Assembly (NCBI GenBank): GCA_019747815.1
Contig: JAIEQJ010000002.1
Location: 1 to 64,000, forward strand
DNA length: 64,000 nt
Direction of reading: 5' to 3'
From: Hyphomonadaceae bacterium
GTDB lineage: Bacteria; Pseudomonadota; Alphaproteobacteria; Rhizobiales; Hyphomicrobiaceae
Of the stretch, positions 16,920-25,280 are shown in pieces. Position 1 is the stretch's first letter; each line of letters opens with the position of its first letter. The notes below the pieces were generated by a model. That model did not search any database, was not told where the DNA came from, and saw only the letters and a program-made list of their open reading frames with translations. Position numbers and translations under genes: made by a program.

Positions 16920-18602
16920 TCACAGCCCGCCCACGTCCTCGCGGAATGCGTTGGTGATGGGATAGCGCCGGTCGCGCCCGAAGTTGCGGGCGGAGATCTT
17001 CACGCCGGGCGCCGCCTGCCGCCGCTTGTACTCGGCGAGATACAAGAGCCGCTCGACTTTCTTCACCACCTCGGGTGCGTGCCCGCGCGCGATGATGTCG
17101 GCGAGCGGCATCTCGTCCTCCACCAGGCATTTGAGGATGTCGTCCAGCACCTCGTAGGGAGGCAGACTGTCCTGGTCCGTCTGGTTCGCGCGCAGCTCGG
17201 CGGTTGGCGCCTTGGTGAGAATGCTCTGCGGGATCACGGTCCCGGCAGGGCCCTTGGCACCCTTGGGGGCGTGCGCATTGCGCCAGCGCGCCAGGGCGTA
17301 CACCTCCATCTTGTAGAGGTCCTTGATCGGATTGAAGCCGCCGTTCATGTCGCCGTAGAGCGTGGCATAGCCCACCGACATCTCGCTCTTGTTGCCGGTG
17401 GTGAGCACCATGGCGCCGAACTTGTTGGAGATCGCCATGAGCATGGTGCCGCGCACGCGGCTCTGGATGTTCTCCTCGGTGATGTCGGGCCTGGTGCCGG
17501 AGAACGCCTCCGCCAGCGCCTTCAGGAACCCATCCACCGGCGGTGCGATGGGGATGGTCTCATAGCGCACGCCCAGTGCCTCGGCACAGGCCGCCGCATC
17601 CGACAGGCTCTCCTTGGAGGTGTAGCGATAGGGCAGCATCACACAGTGCACGCGCTCAGGCCCAAGGGCATCGGTAGCCATGGCGGCGACCAGGGCCGAG
17701 TCCACGCCCCCCGACAGGCCCAGCACGACGCCGGGGAAGCCGTTCTTGTTCACGTAGTCGCGCAGGCCCAGCATGCAGGCATGGTAGGCGCCGGCCTCGT
17801 GCGCCTCGATCGGCGACCGTTGGCCTTGCCGGCACGCCCATCCGCCCGGGGACCGCCGCATCTCGACGATCGTGACCGCCTCCTCCCACGCCGGCATCTG
17901 CACGGGAAGGCTCAGGTCCGCGTTGAGCACGAACGAGGCGCCGTCGAAGACGAGCTCGTCCTGGCCGCCGATCTGGTTGAGATAAATGAGCGGCAGTCTG
18001 GTCTCGGTAACCCGCGCGACGGCAACGTTCATGCGCTGGTCCGGTTTCGGCCAGTCGAACGGCGAGCCGTTGGGCGAGATCAGCATCTCCGAGCCCGTCT
18101 CCTGCAGGCACTCGCTCACCTCGTCGCGCCAGATGTCCTCACAGATCGGCACACCGATGCGCACGCCGCGGAAGCCGATCGGTCCTGGCATCGGCCCGAC
18201 ATCGAACACGCGCTTCTCGTCGAACACGCCATAGTTCGGCAGATCGACCTTGAAGCGCGCGCCCTGGACGCTGCCGCCATCCAGCAGCACCGCGGCGTTG
18301 TAGAGCCTGCCGTTCTCCGCCCAGATCGTCCCGACAATGATGCCCGGGCCGCCATCACCGGTCTCGGCCGCGAGCGCCTCGACGGTTCTGCGCGCGGCGG
18401 CGGCAAATGCCGGCTTGCGCACGAGATCCTCGGGCGGATAGCCGGTGATGAAGAGCTCCGGAACCACCACGAGGTGGGCGCCCTTGGCCGCCGCGTCTGC
18501 GCGCGCCTTGCGCAGCTTGGCGGCATTGCCGGCAAGGTCGCCGACAACAGGGTTGAGCTGGGCCAGAGCGATTTTCAAGGTATCGGTGATTGCGTGCGCC
18601 AT
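16920..18602 (-). CDS. nadE: Glutamine-dependent NAD+ synthetase
   Basis: A 560-residue two-domain enzyme. The N-terminal nitrilase-type glutaminase has a Glu-Lys-Cys triad in VVPELFITGYPPEDL (E49), FKVDLPNYGVFDE (K118) and VPICEDIW (C154). The C-terminal synthetase has the PP-loop LGLSGGVDSAL (residues 294-301 core) and GNKSEMSVGYATLYGDM. It converts deamido-NAD to NAD with ATP and glutamine in the cytosol. Length matches the bacterial short glutaminase-fused form. The gene is complete. It is divergent from the EamA transporter gene with 44 bases between starts, so the two promoters must overlap or lie within the genes. Confidence 0.95.
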   Translation of the reverse strand: MAHAITDTLKIALAQLNPVVGDLAGNAAKLRKARADAAAKGAHLVVVPELFITGYPPEDLVRKPAFAAAARRTVEALAAETGDGGPGIIVGTIWAENGRLYNAAVLLDGGSVQGARFKVDLPNYGVFDEKRVFDVGPMPGPIGFRGVRIGVPICEDIWRDEVSECLQETGSEMLISPNGSPFDWPKPDQRMNVAVARVTETRLPLIYLNQIGGQDELVFDGASFVLNADLSLPVQMPAWEEAVTIVEMRRSPGGWACRQGQRSPIEAHEAGAYHACMLGLRDYVNKNGFPGVVLGLSGGVDSALVAAMATDALGPERVHCVMLPYRYTSKESLSDAAACAEALGVRYETIPIAPPVDGFLKALAEAFSGTRPDITEENIQSRVRGTMLMAISNKFGAMVLTTGNKSEMSVGYATLYGDMNGGFNPIKDLYKMEVYALARWRNAHAPKGAKGPAGTVIPQSILTKAPTAELRANQTDQDSLPPYEVLDDILKCLVEDEMPLADIIARGHAPEVVKKVERLLYLAEYKRRQAAPGVKISARNFGRDRRYPITNAFREDVGGL

Positions 18603-18646
18603 GCCGTGACATTAAGGCTTGCGCTCCGCCCGGCGCAACGCGGCAG

Positions 18647-19531
18647 ATGGCGGACCTCGAAGAAGGGCATCCGGTGTCGCCTTATCGTGCAACCGCGCTC
18701 GGCATGGGCGCGATTTTGTTGTGGGCCACGCTCGCCAGCCTGACGGTCCTGTCCGGCCGCCTGCCCCCGTTCCAGACGACCGCCATCGCCTTCGCCATCG
18801 GCGGATCGGTCATCGCGCTGGCTGCCGCAGCCCGCGGGAGTGCAGCCTTGATGCAGCCGACCCCAGCGTCCCTGGCGCTCGGGATCTACGGCCTGTTCGG
18901 CTACCACGCCCTCTATTTTGCCGCCCTCAAGCTGGCGCCGCCGGCGGAAGCGCACCTGCTGAACTCGCTCTGGGCGCTCTTCATCGTGCTGTTCGCCGCC
19001 CTGCTGCCGGGCCACCGGTTGCATATGAACCATGTCGTCGGCGCTCTTCTTGGCTTGCTGGCCGCGGCCCTGCTGGTGTGGTCCAGGATCGGCGTGGACG
19101 AGGTTGCCCCGTCCACGCGCGTCGGCTTTGCCTTGGCGCTGGGCTGCGCGCTGGTATGGTCGAGCTACTCGGTGGCTTCCCGCCTGCTGGCGGACGTTCC
19201 CAGCGAAAGTCTCGCGGTGTCCTGCCTCGCGACTGCCGCGCTGGCACTCCTGTGCACTCTGGCATTCGAGAGCTGGACGGCCCCGGTCGGTGCGATGGCC
19301 TGGCTCGCTCTGGCCGGCCTCGGCGCAGGGCCGGTGGGCGCCGCGTTCCTGCTCTGGGACATCGGCATGAAGCAAGGCAACACCTCGCTGCTCGGGGTGC
19401 TGGCCTATGCCTCGCCGGTGATCTCGACGGGCCTGCTCGTCGGGCTCGGTCTGGCGGAGGCGACGTGGGCGCTGGCTGCAGCCTGCGGGCTGATGGTGGC
19501 TGCCGCCGTGATCGCGACGCGGACAGGGTGA
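18647..19531 (+). CDS. EamA/DMT-family transporter
   Basis: A 294-residue integral membrane protein with about ten TM helices in two five-helix repeats, typical of the drug/metabolite transporter superfamily. The second repeat starts near LALGCALVWSSYSVASRLLA, the usual EamA motif position. GLGAGPVGAAFLLWDIGMKQ followed by YASPVISTGLL is characteristic of the exporter branch related to YddG-type aromatic amino acid exporters. The substrate is not determined. The start at 18647 was preferred; a GTG at 18674 would lack nine residues. Confidence 0.85.
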   Translation: MADLEEGHPVSPYRATALGMGAILLWATLASLTVLSGRLPPFQTTAIAFAIGGSVIALAAAARGSAALMQPTPASLALGIYGLFGYHALYFAALKLAPPAEAHLLNSLWALFIVLFAALLPGHRLHMNHVVGALLGLLAAALLVWSRIGVDEVAPSTRVGFALALGCALVWSSYSVASRLLADVPSESLAVSCLATAALALLCTLAFESWTAPVGAMAWLALAGLGAGPVGAAFLLWDIGMKQGNTSLLGVLAYASPVISTGLLVGLGLAEATWALAAACGLMVAAAVIATRTG

Positions 19532-19569
19532 GGCCCCTGCCTCTCCCTGTCGGCGGAGAGAAGCAGCGC

Positions 19570-20955
19570 CTACTCCGCCGCGCGCCTGTGCGCGGTGCCG
19601 TTGGCCTTCGCGTGCTTCAGCCGCTCGGCGAGGCGGAACGCCAGCTCCAGCGACTGTCCGGCATTGAGCCGCGGGTCGCAGCCGGTGTCGTACTTGTCGC
19701 CCAGGTTGGCCTCTGAAACCTTGGTCACGCCCCCGGTGCATTCCGTCACGTTCTGCCCGGTCATCTCGACGTGCACGCCGCCGGGATAGGTGCCCTCGGC
19801 GCCATGGATGTCGAAGAAGCGCTCCACCTCGCCGACGATGCGCTCGAAGGGCCGCGTCTTGAGCCCGCCCGACGCCGTGACCGTATTGCCGTGCATGGGA
19901 TCGCACGACCACACCACCGTGCGGCCCGCCTGCTGCACCGCGCGGATGAGCGGTGGCAGATGCTTCTCGATCTTGTCCGCGCCGAAGCGGCAGATCAGGG
20001 TGAGGCGGCCAGGCTCGTCCTCGGGGTTGAGGATGTCGAGCAGGCGCAGCAGCTCGTCCGGCTGCAGCGATGGCCCGCACTTGAGGCCGATCGGGTTGAC
20101 GATGCCGCGGCAGAACTCGACGTGCGCGCCGTCGGGCTGGCGCGTGCGGTCGCCGATCCAGAGCATGTGCGCCGATGTCGCCACGTGGCTGCCGGAGCTC
20201 ATCAGCTCGTCACGGCGGGTCAGCGCCTCCTCGTATCCGAGCAGCAGGGCCTCGTGGCTGGTGTAGAAGCTCGTCGTGCGCAGCGCCAGCGTGTTCTCAA
20301 CGGTGATGCCGAGCAGCCGGTTGATCTCCACCGTGCGCTTGATGGCATCGGCCAGGGCATCGTAGCGCGCCTCGACCTCGGTGCCCTCCATGAACTTCAG
20401 CTCCCAGCGCTGGGCGTTCTCGAGCGAGGCATAGCCGCCATCGAGCAGCGCGCGCAGAAAATTGAGCGTCGCCGCCGACTGCCGGTAGGCCTGGAGCTGA
20501 CGCCTGGGATCGGGGATGCGCGCCTCGGGTGTGAAATCGGGCCCGTTGATGATGTCGCCGCGATAGCTCGGCAGCTCCTGGCCGTCCTTCTTCTCGATGT
20601 CGGAGGAGCGCGGCTTGGCGAACTGCCCCGCGACGCGGCCGATCTTCACCACCTGGCTGTTGCCGGCGAAGGTGAGGATCAGCGCCATCTGCAGGAAGAG
20701 CTGGAAATAGTCGCGGATGTAGTTGGTCTTGTGCTCCTTGAAGCTCTCGGCGCAGTCCCCGCCCTGCAGCAGGAAGCTCTCGCCGGCGGCCACGCCCGCA
20801 AGCTTGGCCTTGAGGTCGCTCACCTCCTTGACAAAGACCAGCGGCGGAAAGTTGCGCAAATCCCGCTCCACAGCCTCCAGGGCGGCCGGATCCGGGTACC
20901 TGGGGACCTGGACGATCGGCTTTTCTCTCCAGCTGTCCGGCTTCCAGACGGCCAT
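19570..20955 (-). CDS. aroG: Class II 3-deoxy-7-phosphoheptulonate (DAHP) synthase
   Basis: A 461-residue plant-type DAHP synthase, joining phosphoenolpyruvate and erythrose 4-phosphate in the first step of the shikimate pathway. Signatures include LLQGGDCAESF, KIGRVAGQFAKPRS, WIGDRTRQPDGAHVEF, NPIGLKCGPS and SCDPMHGNT, which supply metal and PEP ligands. The protein starts MAVWKPDSWREKPIVQVP at 20955, preceded by AGGAG at 9 bases; the longer frame upstream lacks family residues. The symbol follows common annotation of class II enzymes (aroG or aroF). Confidence 0.93.
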   Translation of the reverse strand: MAVWKPDSWREKPIVQVPRYPDPAALEAVERDLRNFPPLVFVKEVSDLKAKLAGVAAGESFLLQGGDCAESFKEHKTNYIRDYFQLFLQMALILTFAGNSQVVKIGRVAGQFAKPRSSDIEKKDGQELPSYRGDIINGPDFTPEARIPDPRRQLQAYRQSAATLNFLRALLDGGYASLENAQRWELKFMEGTEVEARYDALADAIKRTVEINRLLGITVENTLALRTTSFYTSHEALLLGYEEALTRRDELMSSGSHVATSAHMLWIGDRTRQPDGAHVEFCRGIVNPIGLKCGPSLQPDELLRLLDILNPEDEPGRLTLICRFGADKIEKHLPPLIRAVQQAGRTVVWSCDPMHGNTVTASGGLKTRPFERIVGEVERFFDIHGAEGTYPGGVHVEMTGQNVTECTGGVTKVSEANLGDKYDTGCDPRLNAGQSLELAFRLAERLKHAKANGTAHRRAAE

Positions 20956-21100
20956 GTGTCGGTACTCCTGCGCGGGACGCCCGAGGCCCCCGAACTGGAC
21001 CCAAGGAGCCTCCGGGGGCAAAAAATCATCCTTCCTCAGGCGGTGTCCGCGCCTTATAGGGGAACGGCGTCCGCCTGCCAAATACCGCGAAACCGGGTGC

Positions 21101-21142
21101 TTGTGCGGAACATTGGCAAGGCTATATTGACGTTTACGTCAA
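21101..21142 (+). promoter_or_regulatory. Promoter and 16-bp palindromic operator upstream of hydrolase gene
   Basis: TTGTGC (21101-21106), a 16-base spacer and TATATT (21123-21128) form a plausible promoter. Overlapping its -10 end is the palindrome TTGACGT-TT-ACGTCAA (21127-21142), with 7-bp arms. The palindrome resembles sites of MerR-family regulators of acyl-CoA or amino acid degradation (LiuR type). The regulator assignment is inference; the symmetry is direct. Confidence 0.5.
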
Positions 21143-21150
21143 CGTAGCAG

Positions 21151-22077
21151 ATGCAGGCTGTCATGCTCGACGCGCCACGGACCGGCGATGGCAGGGGCGC
21201 CGCCAGCCCGGTCACCAGCCGCGAGGTGGAGATCCCGGCCGAGGATGGCCGCCCCCTGGCCGCCACCCTGTTCGAGCCGCAACGGGGCGACGCCGGCCCG
21301 GTCACTGCCGTTGCCGCCGGCGCCGGCATTCCCCGCCGCTACTACGGCAGGTTCGCCGCCTATCTGGCCGAGCGCGGCCGCCCGACGATCACCTTCGACT
21401 ATCGCGACATCGGCGGGTCGCGCCGGGGATCGCTCAAGGGCTCCCAGGTGCGCATGCGCGACTGGTGCACGCTCGACGTGCCCGGCGTGCTGGCCTGGGC
21501 CCAGCAGACCTATCCCGGCCGGCCGATCCATTGGGTGGGGCACAGCATGGGCGGGTTTGCAACCGGGCTTGCGCACAACAACCATCTGATCGCGCGCCAG
21601 CTCAACATCGCCACCCTCAACGGCTACTGGCGGCGCATGGCCACACCCGAGCTCTATCGCGTGCGGGTGCTGATGGGGCTCGCGGGGCCGTCGATCGCGC
21701 GGGCGTTCGGGTTTTTTCCGGGCGTGCTGATGGGGGGCGAGGACATGCCCGCGCCCGCGTTCATCGAATGGGTCGGCTGGTGCATGTCGCCCGACTTTCT
21801 GTTCGCCGACGATACGCTCAGCGAACGCTCCAACGTCGCCCGCTTTCGGGCACCGGTGCGCTTCGCGCAGATCGAGGACGACGTGTGGGGCACGGTGGCT
21901 GCCGTCGACGACATGGCGGGGCGCTTCGTGTCGAGCACCGATCGCTCGATCTGGCGCGTTCGTCTGAGCGATGCCGGCGCCACCAAGATCGGCCATCACG
22001 GCTTCTTCCGCGACCAGTTCCGCGACACACTGTGGCTTGCGGCTGTGCATTGGCTGGACGGGGATGCTCCGGCCTGA
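21151..22077 (+). CDS. Alpha/beta hydrolase
   Basis: A 308-residue alpha/beta-hydrolase fold protein. The nucleophile elbow is GHSMGGF (Ser near residue 132) after a hydrophobic strand. The family N-terminus ATLFEP...GAGIPRRYYGRFAAYL and TITFDYRDIGGSRRGSLKG is that of predicted hydrolases of YbaC/COG4757 type. The catalytic His is probably in IGHHGFFRDQF near the end. The substrate is unknown, possibly an ester or lipid. There is no signal peptide, so it is cytosolic. A palindromic operator overlaps its promoter. Confidence 0.8.
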   Translation: MQAVMLDAPRTGDGRGAASPVTSREVEIPAEDGRPLAATLFEPQRGDAGPVTAVAAGAGIPRRYYGRFAAYLAERGRPTITFDYRDIGGSRRGSLKGSQVRMRDWCTLDVPGVLAWAQQTYPGRPIHWVGHSMGGFATGLAHNNHLIARQLNIATLNGYWRRMATPELYRVRVLMGLAGPSIARAFGFFPGVLMGGEDMPAPAFIEWVGWCMSPDFLFADDTLSERSNVARFRAPVRFAQIEDDVWGTVAAVDDMAGRFVSSTDRSIWRVRLSDAGATKIGHHGFFRDQFRDTLWLAAVHWLDGDAPA

Positions 22078-22286
22078 GGACGGCGCGGCGTTGTCGCTTC
22101 CGGATCCCGTACATCTCGCTCACTCCCCGATCGCAGCGGCTCCAGGCCATCCCGCAGAATTATCCGCGCGGTTGTCCCATCGGTGACTGACGCATGCCGT
22201 GGCCGGCATAGGATCGTCAGCCGACGCACGGGGCCTGCACGCCTGCCGTCATTTGCATCGAGCCACAAGATTTATGGAGTTGTTCA

Positions 22287-22730
22287 ATGCCTTTCACGCT
22301 GCGACATCGCGCATCCTGTTGTTTGTTCGCACTGGCTGCTTGCGCCACGCTGTCCTCCGCGGACGCCCAGGATTTCCCCGCGGGATGCTGGCAGGTTCCC
22401 GCCGGCGACGGCGGGTCCGTCAATGCCATCTCAAAATGCAAAGGCGACCGGCTGTGCATTGCCGTGGCGGCCGCAGCGACCAACGGCCAAAGACCGAGCA
22501 ATGCCGATGTCGGCAGATGCATCGTCAACGCCGCGACGAAGGCCGGCAACGTCTGGAAGGGGCAGATCTACATCTTCGCCTTCGATGTCCATGCCGAGAT
22601 GGAGCTGAAACGCAAGGGCGCAAGCGCCGTCAGCGTCAACGGCTGCTACGGGCCCATCTGCAGCGCGCGAGACTGGACGAAGGTCGCCTGCCCGACTGGG
22701 CGGCCGGCAAGCTCCGCCGCCTGCAAATAG
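22287..22730 (+). CDS. Small secreted protein, DUF2147-like or unknown
   Basis: A 147-residue protein with a signal peptide (cleavage near SSADAQD). The mature domain of about 120 residues includes KCKGDRLCIAVAAAATNGQR and VWKGQIYIFAFDVHAEMELK then NGCYGPICSARDW. The W-x-G-x-IY and C-G-x-IC pattern suggests a small beta-barrel like DUF2147, which is only a tentative match. Cysteines imply disulfides in the periplasm. It is followed after 26 bases by a second secreted protein gene on the same strand, so the two may be co-transcribed. Confidence 0.6.
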   Translation: MPFTLRHRASCCLFALAACATLSSADAQDFPAGCWQVPAGDGGSVNAISKCKGDRLCIAVAAAATNGQRPSNADVGRCIVNAATKAGNVWKGQIYIFAFDVHAEMELKRKGASAVSVNGCYGPICSARDWTKVACPTGRPASSAACK

Positions 22731-22756
22731 CTTCTCGCCAATCATCGAGGTGCGCC

Positions 22757-23719
22757 ATGCTTCCACGCTCATGCTCAATGTTCGTCGGCCTGCTTGCGCT
22801 TGCCCTGTGCACGCAGGCCATGGCCCAGACTTTGCCGGCCTGCACGCCGGTCTCCCCCTATGACGCCAGTGTCTGCCTGGGCTGGCCCGACCCACAGAAA
22901 TTCAAGGCGCCCTACCGCATGGTGGCCATGGTGCCGGGGTGCGACGGCTTCGACGGCATGGGCTATGACGGGAAACTGAGTGCACGCAGACAGGGCGAAT
23001 CCGATGCCGACTTCAAGCACCGTGTCACGCAGCGCGTTGCCGAGTTCAGGAAGGGCCTGGTGCAGCAGTATGCCGAGAGAACCAAAAGCTTTCTCGACCG
23101 GGGGATGGGCGTGGTTCGCATCGACTTCACGCAACTCGAGCCCAGGTCGGCCGCGAAGAGCCCGACGAACTGCAGCCACGCCATAAATCCGGACACTCTC
23201 AAGAACGTGGCGACGAGACTGGGGGAGGGGCTTGCACTCGTCCGATCGCAGCACAGAACGAAGGTCAAAGACCAGGACTTCTATGTCGTTGCGAGCTCGC
23301 TGGGCGCCGGAGGCGTGCTGCAGCTCTTCAAGAGCTGGAGCAGCCGGCCAGCGGCCCAGAGACCGAACCGCGCGGTCATCTACTTCCCGGCCTGCAGGGA
23401 CGACGTGCAGCGGTGGATGGCGCCGATCCCCACGCTCCTGCTGATGGGTCGGAAGGACAATGTGCCGGTGGCTCTGAACGAGGCGCAGGGACGGTTCATC
23501 GGCTTGGCCGAGAACTGCCGGGCACAGGCCCAGACCGCCGGTGCACGCCTGGAGCTGCGCGAATACGACGACACCTACCACGGGTTTTCCGTGCCGGGAT
23601 CGACCGAGCCCATGCACTCCGTGATCCCCACCAACCCGCCCTATCCCTTCGTCGCCTTTGCTTACAACCCCAAGGCTGCCGCCGAGGCGAGCAAGGCGCT
23701 GCTGGACAAGCTCAAATGA
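22757..23719 (+). CDS. Secreted dienelactone hydrolase-like alpha/beta hydrolase
   Basis: A 320-residue exported protein. The signal peptide MLPRSCSMFVGLLALALCTQ is cleaved near AMAQT. The mature domain shows alpha/beta-hydrolase topology: VAMVPGCDGFDG as the oxyanion turn, YVVASSLGAGGVLQL as a degenerate nucleophile elbow (A-S-S-L-G instead of G-x-S/C-x-G), PTLLLMGRKDNVP before the acid, and DDTYHGFSVPG for the histidine. The family includes dienelactone hydrolases, but the substrate is unknown. The start at 22757 has GAGGTG upstream; the longer frame overlapping the previous gene is rejected. Confidence 0.72.
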   Translation: MLPRSCSMFVGLLALALCTQAMAQTLPACTPVSPYDASVCLGWPDPQKFKAPYRMVAMVPGCDGFDGMGYDGKLSARRQGESDADFKHRVTQRVAEFRKGLVQQYAERTKSFLDRGMGVVRIDFTQLEPRSAAKSPTNCSHAINPDTLKNVATRLGEGLALVRSQHRTKVKDQDFYVVASSLGAGGVLQLFKSWSSRPAAQRPNRAVIYFPACRDDVQRWMAPIPTLLLMGRKDNVPVALNEAQGRFIGLAENCRAQAQTAGARLELREYDDTYHGFSVPGSTEPMHSVIPTNPPYPFVAFAYNPKAAAEASKALLDKLK

Positions 23720-23771
23720 AGCGGCCGAGCCGCGGGCGACCCGTGCGCCCGCGGCTGCAGCGTGCGAGGGA

Positions 23772-24293
23772 TGCGTCCCCGGCCGGAGCGCGCGAGCTTG
23801 ATCGGAGATCAAGGTCGTGCGCGCAGAGCCGGGGTCTTTGCCCCTCGCAGGGGTAAGGATCCCGGAGAGCCTCGCCCCGGCTCATGAGCCGGGCTCGGCT
23901 TCCGGGAACGCAAAAGGAGGCGGCGGCCCGCGGTGCACCAGTCAACGGGCCTTGTCATCATACGGCCTGCGCCCCTTGCCCCACGGCAGCAGCGCCCGCC
24001 CCTTTGCCTCCCCGGCCGGCGCGCACAAGATTGCGTCCCCGGCCGGAGCGCGCGAGCTTGATCGGAGATCAAGGTCGTGCGCGCAGAGCCGGGGTCTTTG
24101 CCCCGCGCAGGGGTAACGATCCCGGAGAGCCTCGCCCCGGCTCATGAGCCAGGCGCGGCTTCCGGGAACGCAGAAGGAGGAGGAAGCCCACCCTTGCCTC
24201 CCCGGCCGGAGCGCCAAGGGATGCGTCCCCGGCCGGAGCGCGCGAGCTTGATCGGAGATCAAGGTCGAGCGCGCAGAGCCGGGGTCTTTGCCC
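23772..24293. repeat. Array of three dispersed GC-rich repeat copies
   Basis: Copies 1 (23772-23920) and 2 (24032-24180) are 149 bp each and nearly identical. Copy 3 (24222-24293) keeps only the first 72 bp. Each begins TGCGTCCCCGGCCGGAGCGC and contains the palindromic core CTTGATC-GGA-GATCAAG. The third copy ends four bases before the stop of the glutathione transferase gene. Short CTCCCCGGCCGG fragments lie between copies. The whole 23720-24296 stretch has no supported gene. Confidence 0.85.
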
Positions 24294-24296
24294 TGG

Positions 24297-25004
24297 CTAG
24301 GGCGTACGCTTCGGGATCGTCAGGCCGCGCTGCACGGCGGGGCGAGCGAGGCCGCGGTCCAGCCAGGCCGGCACGTGCGCGAGGCTGTCGAAATCCACCA
24401 GCCCGCGCGCACCATAGAAACCGACGAGGTTGCGCACCCAGCCGAGGAGGGAGATGTCGGCGATGGTGTACTCATCGCCCATGATCCACGCGCGGCCGGC
24501 AAGGCGGGTTTCGAGCACGCCGAGCAGACGCTTCGCCTCGAGGCGATAGCGCTCGAGCGGGCGCTTGTCCTCGATCTCCCGGCCCGCGAATTTATGGAAG
24601 TAGCCGAGCTGCCCGAACATCGGGCCGACGCCCCCCATCTGAAAGAACACCCACTGGATGGTCTCGTAGCGCCGCGCCGCCGTGGACGGCTGGAGCTTGC
24701 CCGCCTTGTCGGCGAGATAGACGAGGATGGCGCCCGATTCGAACAGCGGCAGCGGTGCGCCATCGGGTCCGTTCGGATCGATGATGGCCGGGATCTTTCC
24801 GTTCGGATTGAGCGACAGGAACTCGGGCGTCATGGTCTCGTTCTTGCCGATATCGATGAGATGCGCCTCGTAGGGAAGCCCGATCTCCTCCAGCATGATG
24901 GAAACCTTGACCCCGTTCGGCGTCGGCACGGAGTAGAGCTGGAGCCGGTCGGGATGCTGCGCGGGCCAGCGCGCCGAGATCGGAAAGGCAGACAGGTCGG
25001 GCAC
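24297..25004 (-). CDS. Glutathione S-transferase (nu-class, YfcG/YghU-like)
   Basis: A 235-residue GST. The N-terminal thioredoxin-like domain has LYSVPTPNGVKVSIMLEEIG, the YfcG/YghU-type opening (Thr-Pro-Asn active site), then NPNGKIPAIIDPNGPDG and LFESGAILVYLADK (cis-Pro and Glu-Ser glutathione site). The C-terminal helical domain has MGDEYTIADISLLGWV. Nu-class enzymes reduce disulfides or peroxides with glutathione. Translation starts at GTG 25004 after AGGAG. It is the last complete host gene before the prophage. Confidence 0.88.
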   Translation of the reverse strand: MPDLSAFPISARWPAQHPDRLQLYSVPTPNGVKVSIMLEEIGLPYEAHLIDIGKNETMTPEFLSLNPNGKIPAIIDPNGPDGAPLPLFESGAILVYLADKAGKLQPSTAARRYETIQWVFFQMGGVGPMFGQLGYFHKFAGREIEDKRPLERYRLEAKRLLGVLETRLAGRAWIMGDEYTIADISLLGWVRNLVGFYGARGLVDFDSLAHVPAWLDRGLARPAVQRGLTIPKRTP

Positions 25005-25234
25005 AAGGAGCTCCTGTGGTGGGCGGACAGGGCTGCAGTTTGCACACCATCATCGGTCGCGCGAGCGCCCGTCAGGGCGGCACAGCCGCGCACCGTCGCC
25101 CCGCCTGGGCCCCGCGTGCGCGGGGACTTGCCCCACGACGCCGGGATGACGACGGCCCGGTCTGCTCCCGCAAGCGGCTGGACCATTGGGAAAGCTTGAA
25201 TCCCCGCTCCGCCTGTGGCAATGGAAGCGCCTTC

Positions 25235-25272
25235 GGGCGATTAGCTCAGCGGTAGAGCACACCCTTCACACG
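25235..25272 (+). tRNA. 5' half of tRNA-Val(CAC), interrupted by the prophage
   Basis: GGGCGAT (acceptor arm, 25235-25241), D stem GCTC/GAGC (25244-25247, 25255-25258), anticodon-stem arm CACCC (25260-25264) and loop TTCACAC with anticodon CAC (25267-25269). The expected 3' arm GGGTG is replaced by GAGCG, and no T arm or acceptor complement follows. The gene is therefore cut right after the anticodon loop, a classic tyrosine-integrase site. This junction does not rebuild the tRNA. Confidence 0.8.
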
Positions 25273-25280
25273 AGCGTGCT
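25265..25280. other. Left prophage-host junction (attL)
   Basis: tRNA identity ends at about 25272. The stop codon of the integrase gene occupies 25279-25281, so the crossover core lies within or just before this segment, probably including the anticodon loop. The exact core needs the right junction, which is outside the window. Confidence 0.65.

Noticed and set aside
19771-21147. A 458-codon plus-strand frame opposite DAHP synthase
   Set aside because: Shadow; composition is His/Arg/Ala-rich and lacks any recognisable fold.
22199-22756. An N-terminal extension of the secreted hydrolase across the preceding gene
   Set aside because: The extension is out of frame with a signal-peptide protein already placed there, and the ATG at 22757 has both ribosome site and signal peptide.
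23772-24293. Possible CRISPR or IS in the repeat array
   Set aside because: Copies are long and irregularly spaced (260 and 190 bp), there are no unique equal-length spacers, and no transposase is present.
25050-25180. A GC-rich stretch with CCGGGATGAC resembling one end of the repeat at 8391-8518
   Set aside because: Only one end and a short match are visible, so it is not listed as a repeat copy.
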